Below are positions 29,000-37,589 of a DNA stretch of 64,000 bases, piece after piece. The stretch comes from Thermosyntropha sp. (GTDB lineage Bacteria > Bacillota > Syntrophomonadia > Syntrophomonadales > Syntrophomonadaceae), in NCBI RefSeq assembly GCF_017656155.1, contig NZ_JACDOH010000009.1, forward strand, positions 35,665 to 99,664, given 5' to 3'. The translations under genes and the position numbers were made by a program. The notes below the pieces were generated by a model. It had not been told where the DNA came from, did no database searches, and saw only the letters and a list, made by a program, of their open reading frames with translations. How positions within the stretch are numbered: position 1 is the stretch's first letter; the number at the start of each line of letters is the position of its first letter.

Positions 29000-29188
29000 A
29001 TGGCCAGCCAGAGTAGCATCTACCCACTGAAAAAAGGGATTATCGACATAAATAACCTTACCAACGCATATTTCGCTTCCTATGCTGACCTTCTCTATTT
29101 CTACGGCGAGGACCTATCCAGCATAAGACCGGAAGACTATGGCTTTTTTGAAATATATAACTTCCTCTTCGGCCTCAAAATCTGCTAA
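29000..29188 (+). CDS. Possible small protein upstream of cas10
   Basis: 62 residues, ATG seven bases after CGGAG. Rich in Tyr, Phe and Leu (for example YADLLYFYGEDL) with no recognised motif. It could be a real small gene, or a remnant of a longer gene disrupted when the CRISPR island arrived. No repeat of the sequence occurs in the window. Confidence 0.25.
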   Translation: MASQSSIYPLKKGIIDINNLTNAYFASYADLLYFYGEDLSSIRPEDYGFFEIYNFLFGLKIC

Positions 29189-29325
29189 AATCCCGTATTC
29201 GTCCGCTATCCTTCTTCCTTTTTGCACCTTATTATGACTTCCTGTTTTTTTCTACACCTGAGCAGGAAAAAAAACAAAAAAAGCGAAATAATTCGGTAAA
29301 ATATGCCATAAAGGAGAACAGAGGC

Positions 29326-31893
29326 ATGTCGAATAAACTTCATACCATAACCTTAGGCGCCCTTCTCCACGATATCGGTAAAATAGTCTATCGGGCAGAA
29401 GGCAGCAGTATATCCCATGCGGAAACGGGAAAAGAATTCTTGTCTAATGAAAATATAAAAATACCTGACAAAGATACTGTACTGCAAATAGTGCGCTTTC
29501 ACCACAAAAGCGGCCTTAAGAAACAAAACCTCCCTTCTTCACATCCTGTTTACCTGGTATATGAGGCTGACAACATAGCCTCTGCCCTTGACCGGCGTGA
29601 TGATGAAGAAAGCAGTACAGAACAAGTATTTGAACATTACACCCCGCTAGAATCCGTATTTAACCTGATCTGGGGAAGAAAAACGGGACAAAAAGGGAAA
29701 TATCCTGCTTCTACCCTGCGCGTAGAAGACAATATACCTTTCCCTGAAGAAAATAGGACAAATCTGACCAAAGGAGACTACAGCCGCATTAAAAGCCATC
29801 TCGAAGAAAACCTGAAAAAAATAGACTATCAACTGGAAAATCCCAACTCGGTGCTTAAACTCTTAGAAGCTACAGCAAGCTTTATCCCTTCAAGCACTTA
29901 TTTAAAGGAAATCCCTGATATATCCCTTTTCGACCACTCCAAAATAACTGCGGCTGTGGCTTCATCCCTGTTCCTCTATCTTGATGAAAAAAATGAAACA
30001 GATTATAAAACCATTTTCTTCAAAAACTATGAACAGTTCCGAAAAGAAGAGGTTTTCCTGCTCGTTTTAGGCGACATATCGGGCATTCAGGATTTCATAT
30101 ACACCATTTCATCAAAAGGAGCCCTAAAATCACTGCGGGCGCGCTCGTTTTATCTTGACCTTATCTGTGAACACATAGCAGACGAAATATTAAGCGCCCT
30201 AAACCTTTCCCGAGCCAACCTTCTATACAGCGGAGGCGGCCATTTCCGGCTCCTCCTTCCCAACACAGAAAAAACGGCAGCCATGCTCAACCTGGCCCGT
30301 GAAAACATAAACTGGTGGCTCTTTAAACGCTATTCCACCGCTCTTTACCTGGAAATAAGCTCCGTGCCGGTAAGCGCCTATACCCTGTCAGGCAAACAAG
30401 GTACAGACGGGGAAAACCTGCTTAAAAAAGCCTATGAAGACCTGGCCTTAAAGGCCAATCAGGGCAAAATGCGCCGCTTTTCCGGCCCCCTTTTAGAAAA
30501 AATAATCTTTCCCCGGGAAAACAGCCTGGACTGCCGGCGCGAATGTACCATATGCAGAACATCCAGCACAGACCTCATCGAAGACCCGTTCAATCCCGGA
30601 AGCATTATTTGCAAAAACTGTCTTGCCCTGCGCAATATAGGGGGCAAATTAGGCACTGAAAAAGATAATATAATCATCGCAGTTACCCGCAGCCACTCCG
30701 AGAAAAACGCGTCCAATACCCTGGAAATCCCGGGAATCAGCGGAGAAAATCTCTATCTTTCATTTCTGAGTGAAACACAAACCAGGGAGGAACTTGCCAA
30801 AAACCCGGATAACATCAAAAGGCTCTATTCTATCAACAGGCTTTACACCGGGGTAGGCTACTCTACCAATCTGTGGGCCGGCAACTACAGCCGTGAACCT
30901 GAGTTAAAAGAAGAAGGCTACATAGATTTCAACGAGCTGGCTAAAGCCAGCTGCGGTATAAAAAGGCTGGGGGTTTTAAGGGCTGATGTCGATAACCTGG
31001 GACTCGTTTTCGCCGAAGGATTCAAGCAGGGAGACGAAAAAAGCGATCCTTACAAATACCTGAGCCTAAGCCGCTCTGCCGCCTTATCGCGCCAGATGTC
31101 GATGTTTTTCAAATACTATATAAACCATATATGTCGCAGGAAAGAACGAAATAAAAACCGCATCTACCTTACTCCTGAAAGCCGGGCAGACAAAAATCTG
31201 GCTTTGGTATATTCCGGGGGTGACGATCTCTTCATCGTCGGTGCTTGGAATGAGATAATAGACTTTGCCCTGGATTTAAGAGAAGCATTTGAACACTACA
31301 CCATGGGGCGATTAACCTTTTCCGCCGGTATAGGCCTGTTTCGTCCCGGTTTTCCCATATCCCAGATGGCAGCCTTTACAGGTGATCTGGAAAAGGAAGC
31401 CAAGAAAAACAAAACCTCCCCGGGTGAAAAAAACAGCCTGGCTTTATTCGGCATGGAATATGACAAAGAAGCAAAAGAAATCTTTCCCCATGTCTACCCC
31501 TGGGACGAATTCAGGGACAAAGTCCTCAGCGAAAAATACCGCTTCCTTGCTGAAACCCTTTACATGGAGGATAAAACCGCCCCTCCCGGTATGATAAAGG
31601 CCGGTATGAGCCTTTGCTACCGCTGGCTGAACCTTTTGCGAAATCTGGGCGATGACCGGGAAAGAATAAACCTGGCCCGCCTGGCCTATAATCTGGCACG
31701 GCTAGAGCCTCCTGCAAGTGCTCCAGAGGAAACCAGGGCAGCATATGAAACATTAAGGAAAAAACTGTATATGTGGGCATCTTCCGATAAAGACCGGCGC
31801 CAGCTCATAACCGCCCTAACCCTTTTTATATACTTAAACCGCAAAGAAAAGGAGGATGAAGCAGATGACCAGAACCTGTCAGGAAACCCCTGA
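29326..31893 (+). CDS. cas10: Type III-A CRISPR effector Cas10/Csm1 (HD + GGDD)
   Basis: 855 residues. An N-terminal HD nuclease domain (LLHDIGK, H15-D16, later FHHKSG), a first palm-like domain (about 240-340, GDISGIQDFIY), a zinc finger (C407, C410, C429, C432), a second palm with GGDD (631-634) and a helical C-terminus. The HD would cut ssDNA; the GGDD palm makes cyclic oligoadenylates from ATP on target RNA binding. Both catalytic motifs are intact. ATG after AAAGGAGAACAGAGG. It opens an eight-gene operon with overlapping or tightly spaced genes. Confidence 0.97.
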   Translation: MSNKLHTITLGALLHDIGKIVYRAEGSSISHAETGKEFLSNENIKIPDKDTVLQIVRFHHKSGLKKQNLPSSHPVYLVYEADNIASALDRRDDEESSTEQVFEHYTPLESVFNLIWGRKTGQKGKYPASTLRVEDNIPFPEENRTNLTKGDYSRIKSHLEENLKKIDYQLENPNSVLKLLEATASFIPSSTYLKEIPDISLFDHSKITAAVASSLFLYLDEKNETDYKTIFFKNYEQFRKEEVFLLVLGDISGIQDFIYTISSKGALKSLRARSFYLDLICEHIADEILSALNLSRANLLYSGGGHFRLLLPNTEKTAAMLNLARENINWWLFKRYSTALYLEISSVPVSAYTLSGKQGTDGENLLKKAYEDLALKANQGKMRRFSGPLLEKIIFPRENSLDCRRECTICRTSSTDLIEDPFNPGSIICKNCLALRNIGGKLGTEKDNIIIAVTRSHSEKNASNTLEIPGISGENLYLSFLSETQTREELAKNPDNIKRLYSINRLYTGVGYSTNLWAGNYSREPELKEEGYIDFNELAKASCGIKRLGVLRADVDNLGLVFAEGFKQGDEKSDPYKYLSLSRSAALSRQMSMFFKYYINHICRRKERNKNRIYLTPESRADKNLALVYSGGDDLFIVGAWNEIIDFALDLREAFEHYTMGRLTFSAGIGLFRPGFPISQMAAFTGDLEKEAKKNKTSPGEKNSLALFGMEYDKEAKEIFPHVYPWDEFRDKVLSEKYRFLAETLYMEDKTAPPGMIKAGMSLCYRWLNLLRNLGDDRERINLARLAYNLARLEPPASAPEETRAAYETLRKKLYMWASSDKDRRQLITALTLFIYLNRKEKEDEADDQNLSGNP

Positions 31894-32281
31894 TCTCATC
31901 GAAGAAGCCAAACGAATAGTAGAAAACATGAAAAACAAGAAGGGTGAAATCAAACTTACCACTTCTCAAATCCGCAAATTTTTAGCTGCTGTAACCCGTT
32001 TGGAAAACAAATATGAGCTCTACAAAATGGGAGAAATAACCAAAAACGGGAAAAAGCCTGACCTGCTCCCTCCCCACCTGGTGCAGGAAGTCCAGTTTTT
32101 AAAGGTAAAACTGGCCTATCAGGCAGGGCGCCAGGGAAAAAACAGCAAAGCCGACATCTTTTTAAAAGACATTACCCCCCATATTGAAAAAATCGGCGAT
32201 AAAGCGGCAGAGTTTGAAAAATTCTGCCGTCTGGTAGAAGCCATAGTAGCCTATCATAAATATGAAGGAGGCAAAGACTGA
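31865..32281 (+). CDS. csm2: Type III-A small subunit Csm2
   Basis: 138 residues, helical and charged, with the Csm2 stretch TTSQIRKFLAAVTRLENKY. Csm2 copies line the crRNA-target duplex in the Csm complex. The ATG at 31865 is 9 bases after GGAGG; an ATG three codons earlier overlaps that site. It overlaps the end of cas10 by 29 bases and its stop touches the csm3 ATG. Confidence 0.93.
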   Translation: MTRTCQETPDLIEEAKRIVENMKNKKGEIKLTTSQIRKFLAAVTRLENKYELYKMGEITKNGKKPDLLPPHLVQEVQFLKVKLAYQAGRQGKNSKADIFLKDITPHIEKIGDKAAEFEKFCRLVEAIVAYHKYEGGKD

Positions 32282-32991
32282 TGAACCACAGCTATATGCA
32301 AAAACTTATCGGGAAAATAATTATAAAGGCTGACCTTATTCTGCTTACCGGGCTGCATATAGGGGGCTCTAATGAATTCTCCAGTATTGGGGCGGTTGAC
32401 AGCATTATAGTAAGAGATCCGCTGAGCAAAGAACCCATAATCCCTGGCAGTTCGGTAAAAGGCAAAATGAGAAACCTGCTTGCCCGCAGCTTTGAAGGGG
32501 GGCCGCACCTTGAAATCTCCCGTGAACCTTATGAGCTAAAAAGGCTTTTCGGCGGAAATAAAGGAAGCGAAAAAGAGCAAAATCTTATTGCTTCCCGCCT
32601 GCAGTTTCCTGACCTCTTCATGAAAAGGGAAAGCGTAGAAAAAATTAAAAGTCTGGAAACTGACCTTCTCCTCACAGAAATAAAATTCGAAAACACCATA
32701 AACCGGGTAACCGGAATAGCCGCTCCCCGGCAGATGGAAAGGGTGCCGGCAGGGGCCGAGTTTGACTTTATACTCATCTATAATGTCGAAAATGAAAATG
32801 AACTGGAAGAAGACTTTGCAAACATAAAAAAAGGCCTTAAGCTTCTGGAATACGACTATTTGGGGGGCGGAGGAAGCCGCGGCAATGGACGCATAAAGCT
32901 GGAAAACTTCTCTCTGGAAACAATTACAACCGGCGATGACGTAAGCCTTAAAACAGATGACCTGGAAAAACTGCTAAATAATGAGACCTAA
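32281..32991 (+). CDS. csm3: Type III-A backbone RNase Csm3
   Basis: 236-residue RAMP protein. It has GLHIGG, then SIGAVDS, whose Asp40 matches the catalytic aspartate that cuts target RNA every six bases. Also PGSSVKGKMRNLLAR and the late glycine-rich GGGGSRGNG loop. It polymerises along the crRNA. Its ATG shares one base with the csm2 stop (TGATG), so translation is coupled. Confidence 0.96.
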   Translation: MNHSYMQKLIGKIIIKADLILLTGLHIGGSNEFSSIGAVDSIIVRDPLSKEPIIPGSSVKGKMRNLLARSFEGGPHLEISREPYELKRLFGGNKGSEKEQNLIASRLQFPDLFMKRESVEKIKSLETDLLLTEIKFENTINRVTGIAAPRQMERVPAGAEFDFILIYNVENENELEEDFANIKKGLKLLEYDYLGGGGSRGNGRIKLENFSLETITTGDDVSLKTDDLEKLLNNET

Positions 32992-33004
32992 GGAGAGATA
33001 AAAA

Positions 33005-34006
33005 ATGTTCTACTGTTTTTTCAAACTCAAATTTACCACCCCAGTTCACTTCGGCTCTGACATTCCGGGACTGGGCTTAGAGCGGGCGGAAATGACCTGC
33101 CATTCCGACACCCTCTTTTCCGCTTTGTGCTGCGAAGCCTTCAGCCTTTTCGGAAATGAAGGAGTAGATTTTTTAGTAAAATCAGCTCAAAAAGGGGAAC
33201 TTTTGCTCTCCGACCTTATGCCTTACAAAAAAGATACCCTATATATCCCCCGCCCCTTGCTGTCGGAAGGAGCAGGCGGAAGGGACCTGAAAAACCGCAA
33301 AAAAATAAAAAAACTAACCTATATCCCCATATGCGGCCTATACGACTACCTGGACTATATAACAGGAAAAAGAGCAAATTTCCCGGAGGGGGATATATGG
33401 GAAGCCGAATTCGGAGCTCGCAACCTGCGCGTCAGGGTAGCATTAAACGGACAGGAAAAGCCCCGGCCCTATTATGTCGGAACATTCCAATTTGCCCCTG
33501 ACAGCGGTCTTTACTTCATACTGGGGATAAAAGAAGAAGAACAGCTCGATCTTTACCGAAAACTCATCATCTCACTCGGCTATTCCGGTTTGGGGGGTAA
33601 AAGGACTTCCGGCTTCGGCCATTTTGAAATGGAAGACAGCGAATATATATTGGAACCTGACTGCATAATCGACGATAACAACGACGGGCTCTTAACTGAT
33701 CTTCTTTTAAATCAAAAAGCCAGCTTTTATCTGAGTTTATCCCTCGTCTATCCAAAAAAAGATGAGCTGCCCATTGTAAACGACAGCCGAGCAACCTACA
33801 ACCTGGTAAGAAGAGAAGGCTTTGTTCAATCTGTTGACTACAATAATGATTTTTTCGTAAAAAGACGGCCTTTAATTATGCTTGACAGCGGCTCCACCTT
33901 CAAATCCCGGATTGAAGGGGACATTGTAGATGTTTCCATCGAAGGAAAGCATCCCGTTTACCGCTACGGCAAATCCATGATGTTAGGGGTTGACTACCGT
34001 GCCTAA
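33005..34006 (+). CDS. csm4: Type III-A crRNA 5'-handle-binding Csm4
   Basis: 333-residue RAMP protein. N-terminal CHSDTLFSALCCEA and the central GLGGKRTSGFGHF glycine loop are Csm4 marks. It binds the crRNA 5' handle and contacts Cas10. ATG after AAGGAGAGAT. The end overlaps the start of csm5 by 8 bases. Confidence 0.95.
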   Translation: MFYCFFKLKFTTPVHFGSDIPGLGLERAEMTCHSDTLFSALCCEAFSLFGNEGVDFLVKSAQKGELLLSDLMPYKKDTLYIPRPLLSEGAGGRDLKNRKKIKKLTYIPICGLYDYLDYITGKRANFPEGDIWEAEFGARNLRVRVALNGQEKPRPYYVGTFQFAPDSGLYFILGIKEEEQLDLYRKLIISLGYSGLGGKRTSGFGHFEMEDSEYILEPDCIIDDNNDGLLTDLLLNQKASFYLSLSLVYPKKDELPIVNDSRATYNLVRREGFVQSVDYNNDFFVKRRPLIMLDSGSTFKSRIEGDIVDVSIEGKHPVYRYGKSMMLGVDYRA

Positions 34007-35261
34007 TAAATCTTACCGCATGAAGCTTAAAGTTCTTACTCCCTTATTCATCGGCGGAGGAAATGAATCTAACCTTTCCCGCACTAACTATATATTTGAC
34101 GAAAAGGCTTCAGTAGTCTATATACTGGATGAAGCAAAATTTATAAAATTCCTTTTTACCAAAAAACTCTTGGATGAATATGCCCATTATGTCCAAACCA
34201 ACAGTTCCGATAAAAAATCTAACTTCAACAATCTTCACTTAAGCAAATGGCTGACCAGAAACGGTCTCAAAAATTTCAGCCTAATATCATCCTACCAGAT
34301 AAAAATAGAAAAAGATCAGGACTTGAATGACCTCAATGACATTTCCTGTTTCATCAAAAACGGGCTTAAAAAACCTTACATACCGGGGAGCAGTATAAAA
34401 GGATCCCTGCGCAGCCTGATAATAGGAGAATTTATAAAAAGCCAAATGACCAAAGATCAAAATTTAAAAAAATATTGGGATTCTTTGGAATATAATTTTA
34501 TTGATTACTTTACCGATTATGTTAAATACATGAAAAACCAAAACAAAAAAAAAGATAAAAAAATAATAAAAGAAAAAGAAAAAAATATAAATCAACAATT
34601 ATCAAAGATGAATAATTTTATCAACAGCCAAACCCCACAAATAAAATTCGAAAAAAAAGTTAACAACAGTCTTGCTGATGCTTTTAGAGGCATCATGATC
34701 AGCGACAGTTTTCCTTTAAAAAACGAGGATCTTTTCATAACCCGCAGCCTCCGGCTGTCCACATATAAAAAAAACGGAAAACATCTCAAAAAACTGCCTC
34801 TATACATCGAATACCTCAAACCAGGAACAGAAGCTGAGTTTCTGCTTACCTTAAACCACGACCTTCTAGGCAAAAGCGGCATGAAAGATCCGTTAACTCT
34901 GATTAACAGGGCAATTCAAATCCAGGAACAGAACATTCCTGCTCTGTGCGGAGAAAAAGTATTTCATCCTCTGGCAAAAGAAGAAAACATAAACTATTTT
35001 TATTCATACGATGCCGAAATCAAGCCAAATTTGGTTTTGGGAGGACAAACCGGATTTAATCACAAAACCTTGATCTACCACATTTCTTCTAATAGTTTGA
35101 ATATCACGCGCAGCATCTTAGAAAAAAGCTTTCCCAAACACCAACATTTAGTGTTGGATAAAAAGACCTCTCCCCGCACTTTAAAACTGGCTTTCTACGA
35201 AGGGAAACACTATGTAACCGGCATGTGCCGTTTAGAACTGCTTGAGGAGGTAAAAATCTGA
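33999..35261 (+). CDS. csm5: Type III-A Csm5 with a lysine-rich insert
   Basis: 420-residue RAMP protein that caps the 3' end of the crRNA. LTPLFIGGGNES and YIPGSSIKGSLRSLI are the family motifs. The GTG at 33999 is chosen inside the csm4 end; a TTG three codons earlier is also possible. Residues about 177-202 form a very Lys/Asn-rich, AT-rich stretch (for example KNQNKKKDKKIIKEKEKN) that stands out from its neighbours. The stop overlaps the cas6 ATG. Confidence 0.92.
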   Translation: MPNKSYRMKLKVLTPLFIGGGNESNLSRTNYIFDEKASVVYILDEAKFIKFLFTKKLLDEYAHYVQTNSSDKKSNFNNLHLSKWLTRNGLKNFSLISSYQIKIEKDQDLNDLNDISCFIKNGLKKPYIPGSSIKGSLRSLIIGEFIKSQMTKDQNLKKYWDSLEYNFIDYFTDYVKYMKNQNKKKDKKIIKEKEKNINQQLSKMNNFINSQTPQIKFEKKVNNSLADAFRGIMISDSFPLKNEDLFITRSLRLSTYKKNGKHLKKLPLYIEYLKPGTEAEFLLTLNHDLLGKSGMKDPLTLINRAIQIQEQNIPALCGEKVFHPLAKEENINYFYSYDAEIKPNLVLGGQTGFNHKTLIYHISSNSLNITRSILEKSFPKHQHLVLDKKTSPRTLKLAFYEGKHYVTGMCRLELLEEVKI

Positions 35262-36043
35262 TGATGCTTGCCCACCTGGAAATACACTTATCCCCAGCAG
35301 AAAACGGAGAGCTGCCCTATCCTCAGATGGGAAGCCTCCTGCACGGCTGGCTTATGGAAAACCTGGACAAAAACTATGCTGAAAAACTTCACCAGCCTGA
35401 ACTTAAACCTTTCAGCCAGTACCTGGAGCGGAAAAAGGAACAGGCCATATGGCACATTTCTACCCTAAACCGGGAGAGCTTCGAACATATAACTATGCCT
35501 TTAGCCGAGAACTATCCCGAATATATAGAAATCAAGCATAAAAAACAAGCATACAAAATTGAGCAGACAGTTCTGACCAAAAGCTTTACCTCATATAAAG
35601 AACTGGCCGACATCTATTATGTGGAAAAAAACCCTAATAAAAAACAGATTTTAACCCTTGTTACCCCAACCGCCTTCCGCTCCCAAAACGAATATCAGAT
35701 TTTTCCCTTTGTCTCCCTTATCTACCAAAACCTCATCAACCGCTGGAATCTGTTTGCCGACAGAATATCTCTTGAAGATCCCAAACTCATAGAAGAACTG
35801 TCTGCCGTCAGTCGCCTGACCAGCTACAAGCTGGAAACCAGATACTTTTCCCTGGAAAAAGTTAAAATTCCGGCATTTTGCGGTACCTTTACCCTGATTT
35901 CCCGGGGTTCATCCCCTATGACTTCACTTATAAACATGCTTTTTGCCTATGCCGAATTTTGCGGTTTAGGCATTAAAACCTCCCTGGGCATGGGAGGCAT
36001 AAAAATACGCAAAACATCTACTCAAAAAGGTGATGAACTGTGA
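35261..36043 (+). CDS. cas6: crRNA-processing endoribonuclease Cas6
   Basis: 260 residues. It cuts the pre-crRNA within each repeat. The N-terminal helix GSLLHGWLM places a candidate catalytic His28, and the C-terminal GLGIKTSLGMGGIKI is the Cas6 glycine-rich loop. In this repeat the expected cut lies just after the CCCC-GTAA-GGGG hairpin, leaving the 8-base handle ACGGAAAC. The stop overlaps the cas1 GTG. Confidence 0.94.
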   Translation: MMLAHLEIHLSPAENGELPYPQMGSLLHGWLMENLDKNYAEKLHQPELKPFSQYLERKKEQAIWHISTLNRESFEHITMPLAENYPEYIEIKHKKQAYKIEQTVLTKSFTSYKELADIYYVEKNPNKKQILTLVTPTAFRSQNEYQIFPFVSLIYQNLINRWNLFADRISLEDPKLIEELSAVSRLTSYKLETRYFSLEKVKIPAFCGTFTLISRGSSPMTSLINMLFAYAEFCGLGIKTSLGMGGIKIRKTSTQKGDEL

Positions 36044-37041
36044 TTCTATATGTTAACGAAGCTGGACTCGAATTAAAAAAAAATGAAGGATACTGCTGTA
36101 TAACCAAAGAAGGGACTGTCAAACACAAAATCCCTCTTGAAAAACTGGAAGCAGTAGTCCTCTTTTCCGGTACCCACATAACAACCCCTTGTTTGCGCTC
36201 CCTTTTGGTTCGAGGAATACCGGTAACATTTCTGTCTTCAACCGGAGAATACTTTGGGCGGGCAGAATCTACTTCACATTTCAACATGGATAGACAGCTA
36301 AAACATTTCAAAGCTGCTCAGGATCCCGTCTTCAGTCTTAATATAACCAAATCCTTCATAACCGGCAAAGTTCATAATTCTATTGTGCTTTTGCGCCGAT
36401 ACAACCGGGGGAAAGAAAAACAGGAAGTGGTAAAAAATATCAAGCTCATGCAAAACATGCTCAAAAAAATTCCAACTGCCGACTCGCCAAATCAGCTGAA
36501 TGGTATAGAAGGCTATGCTTCCCGCCTTTACTTTGAAGCCCTTTCCTATCTGATAAAAGAGGATTTTTACTTCTGCGGGCGCAGTAAGCAGCCACCGCGC
36601 GACCCTTTTAACTCCCTGCTGAGTTTTGGCTATACCCTTCTTTTATATGAAATATACACATCGGTTACCAATAAAAGCCTTCATCCGTATTTAGGCTTCT
36701 TACATCAGGTTCACCGTAGCCATCCGGCATTAGCCTCCGATCTTATGGAAGAATGGCGTCCGATCATTGTCGATTCTTTAGTTTTGAATCTTATAAACCA
36801 CAGAATAATCACATTAGATGACTTTTCTCCCCCCGCTTCAAATGGAGGGATCTATTTAAAAAAAGCGAAATCCCCGCTGTTCATTGAAAAATTTGCCCAA
36901 AAACTAAAAATTGAAAACAGATATCTCGACGGAAATAACCCCTGCAATTTCCGCCAGGCCATAAATCACCAGGTAGACCTTTTAGTAAAAGCACTCGAAA
37001 CTGGAGACTATACCATATATAAACCTGTAATTATCCGATAG
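36040..37041 (+). CDS. cas1: CRISPR integrase Cas1
   Basis: 333 residues with the Cas1 fold. Catalytic residues are visible as Glu157 (GIEGYASR), His222 (LGFLHQVH) and an acidic residue near 237 (LMEEWRP). With Cas2 it inserts new spacers at the leader end. GTG start overlapping the cas6 stop. No reverse transcriptase is fused to it or encoded nearby, so adaptation is expected from DNA. Confidence 0.97.
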   Translation: MILYVNEAGLELKKNEGYCCITKEGTVKHKIPLEKLEAVVLFSGTHITTPCLRSLLVRGIPVTFLSSTGEYFGRAESTSHFNMDRQLKHFKAAQDPVFSLNITKSFITGKVHNSIVLLRRYNRGKEKQEVVKNIKLMQNMLKKIPTADSPNQLNGIEGYASRLYFEALSYLIKEDFYFCGRSKQPPRDPFNSLLSFGYTLLLYEIYTSVTNKSLHPYLGFLHQVHRSHPALASDLMEEWRPIIVDSLVLNLINHRIITLDDFSPPASNGGIYLKKAKSPLFIEKFAQKLKIENRYLDGNNPCNFRQAINHQVDLLVKALETGDYTIYKPVIIR

Positions 37042-37061
37042 TTTTTTGGAGGATGAATTTC

Positions 37062-37385
37062 GTGGAAACCTTCAATTGGGATGAAAACAGCTCTATCACC
37101 CAAAAAAACAGTGAATTCCTGGTGCTGATAATCTATGATATTTCAGAGGACAAAAAGCGGAACCGCCTGGCAAAAATGCTTTCCAACTTCGGTGTAAGGG
37201 TGCAAAAAAGCGCATTTGAGGCATGGCTTAATCAAAAACAGTATGATAAGCTGATCATGCGTCTTGATAAAATAGAATACGATGAAAATGACTACCTGCG
37301 CGTTTATAAACTGACTGGATTCAGTGAAGTAAAAACCTGGGGTAACCTTGGTCCTACTGCCAATGATGATTTTCTCATATTCTAA
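37062..37385 (+). CDS. cas2: CRISPR adaptation protein Cas2
   Basis: 107 residues. The Cas2 core begins FLVLIIYDISEDKKRNRLAK and continues VQKSAFEAWLN. A GTG at 37062, 9 bases from GGAGG, is preferred to the ATG at 37053 that touches the ribosome site. About 18 residues precede the core strand, longer than usual. Last gene before the leader. Confidence 0.94.
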   Translation: METFNWDENSSITQKNSEFLVLIIYDISEDKKRNRLAKMLSNFGVRVQKSAFEAWLNQKQYDKLIMRLDKIEYDENDYLRVYKLTGFSEVKTWGNLGPTANDDFLIF

Positions 37386-37396
37386 TCTTATTTTCC

Positions 37397-37424
37397 TTGG
37401 CTTATAAATAAAATGTGGTATAAT
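37397..37424 (+). promoter_or_regulatory. Promoter in the CRISPR leader
   Basis: TTGGCT (37397-37402) and TATAAT (37419-37424) with a 16-base spacer, just after cas2. Transcripts would meet a hairpin terminator at 37455 before reaching the array, so this may make a short leader RNA unless termination is partial. Confidence 0.5.
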
Positions 37425-37454
37425 TTACGTATTGAAGCTATACCCTATACAAAA

Positions 37455-37490
37455 ATCTCCCCCGCTCTGGGGAGATAGGGATTTTAGCTG
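37455..37490 (+). terminator. cas-operon terminator inside the CRISPR leader
   Basis: ATCTCCCC/GGGGAGAT stem with a 6-base loop, then a T-rich stretch ending TTTTTT. It should separate cas transcription from the array. Confidence 0.7.
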
Positions 37491-37589
37491 TTTTTTCTGT
37501 GTAGTATGAATCTGATATTGTATAAATTTGATTTCTCACCCGCAAAATTGGTTTTTAGCCTGCATCCCGTGTAGCATACAGAAGACAGG
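37491..37589 (+). promoter_or_regulatory. CRISPR leader (array-proximal part)
   Basis: About 100 AT-rich bases before the first repeat. They contain two copies of GTGTAGYAT (near 37500 and 37570) and a possible array promoter, TTGGTT (37548-37553) with TAGCAT (37572-37577). The leader lies on the cas2 side, so new spacers enter here. Confidence 0.5.

Larger units (their letters stand above)
28714..29325. other. Region upstream of cas10
   Basis: AT-rich, 612 bases. It contains a long interrupted inverted repeat at 28914-28959, one small open frame at 29000-29188, an A/T-tract inverted repeat around 29240-29278, and a TAAAAT box about 30 bases before the cas10 ATG. No clear -35 element accompanies that box. 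Confidence 0.5.

Noticed and set aside
36040..37041. Reverse-transcriptase-Cas1 fusion for RNA spacer capture
   Set aside because: Cas1 is of normal length with no RT domain, and no RT gene is nearby.
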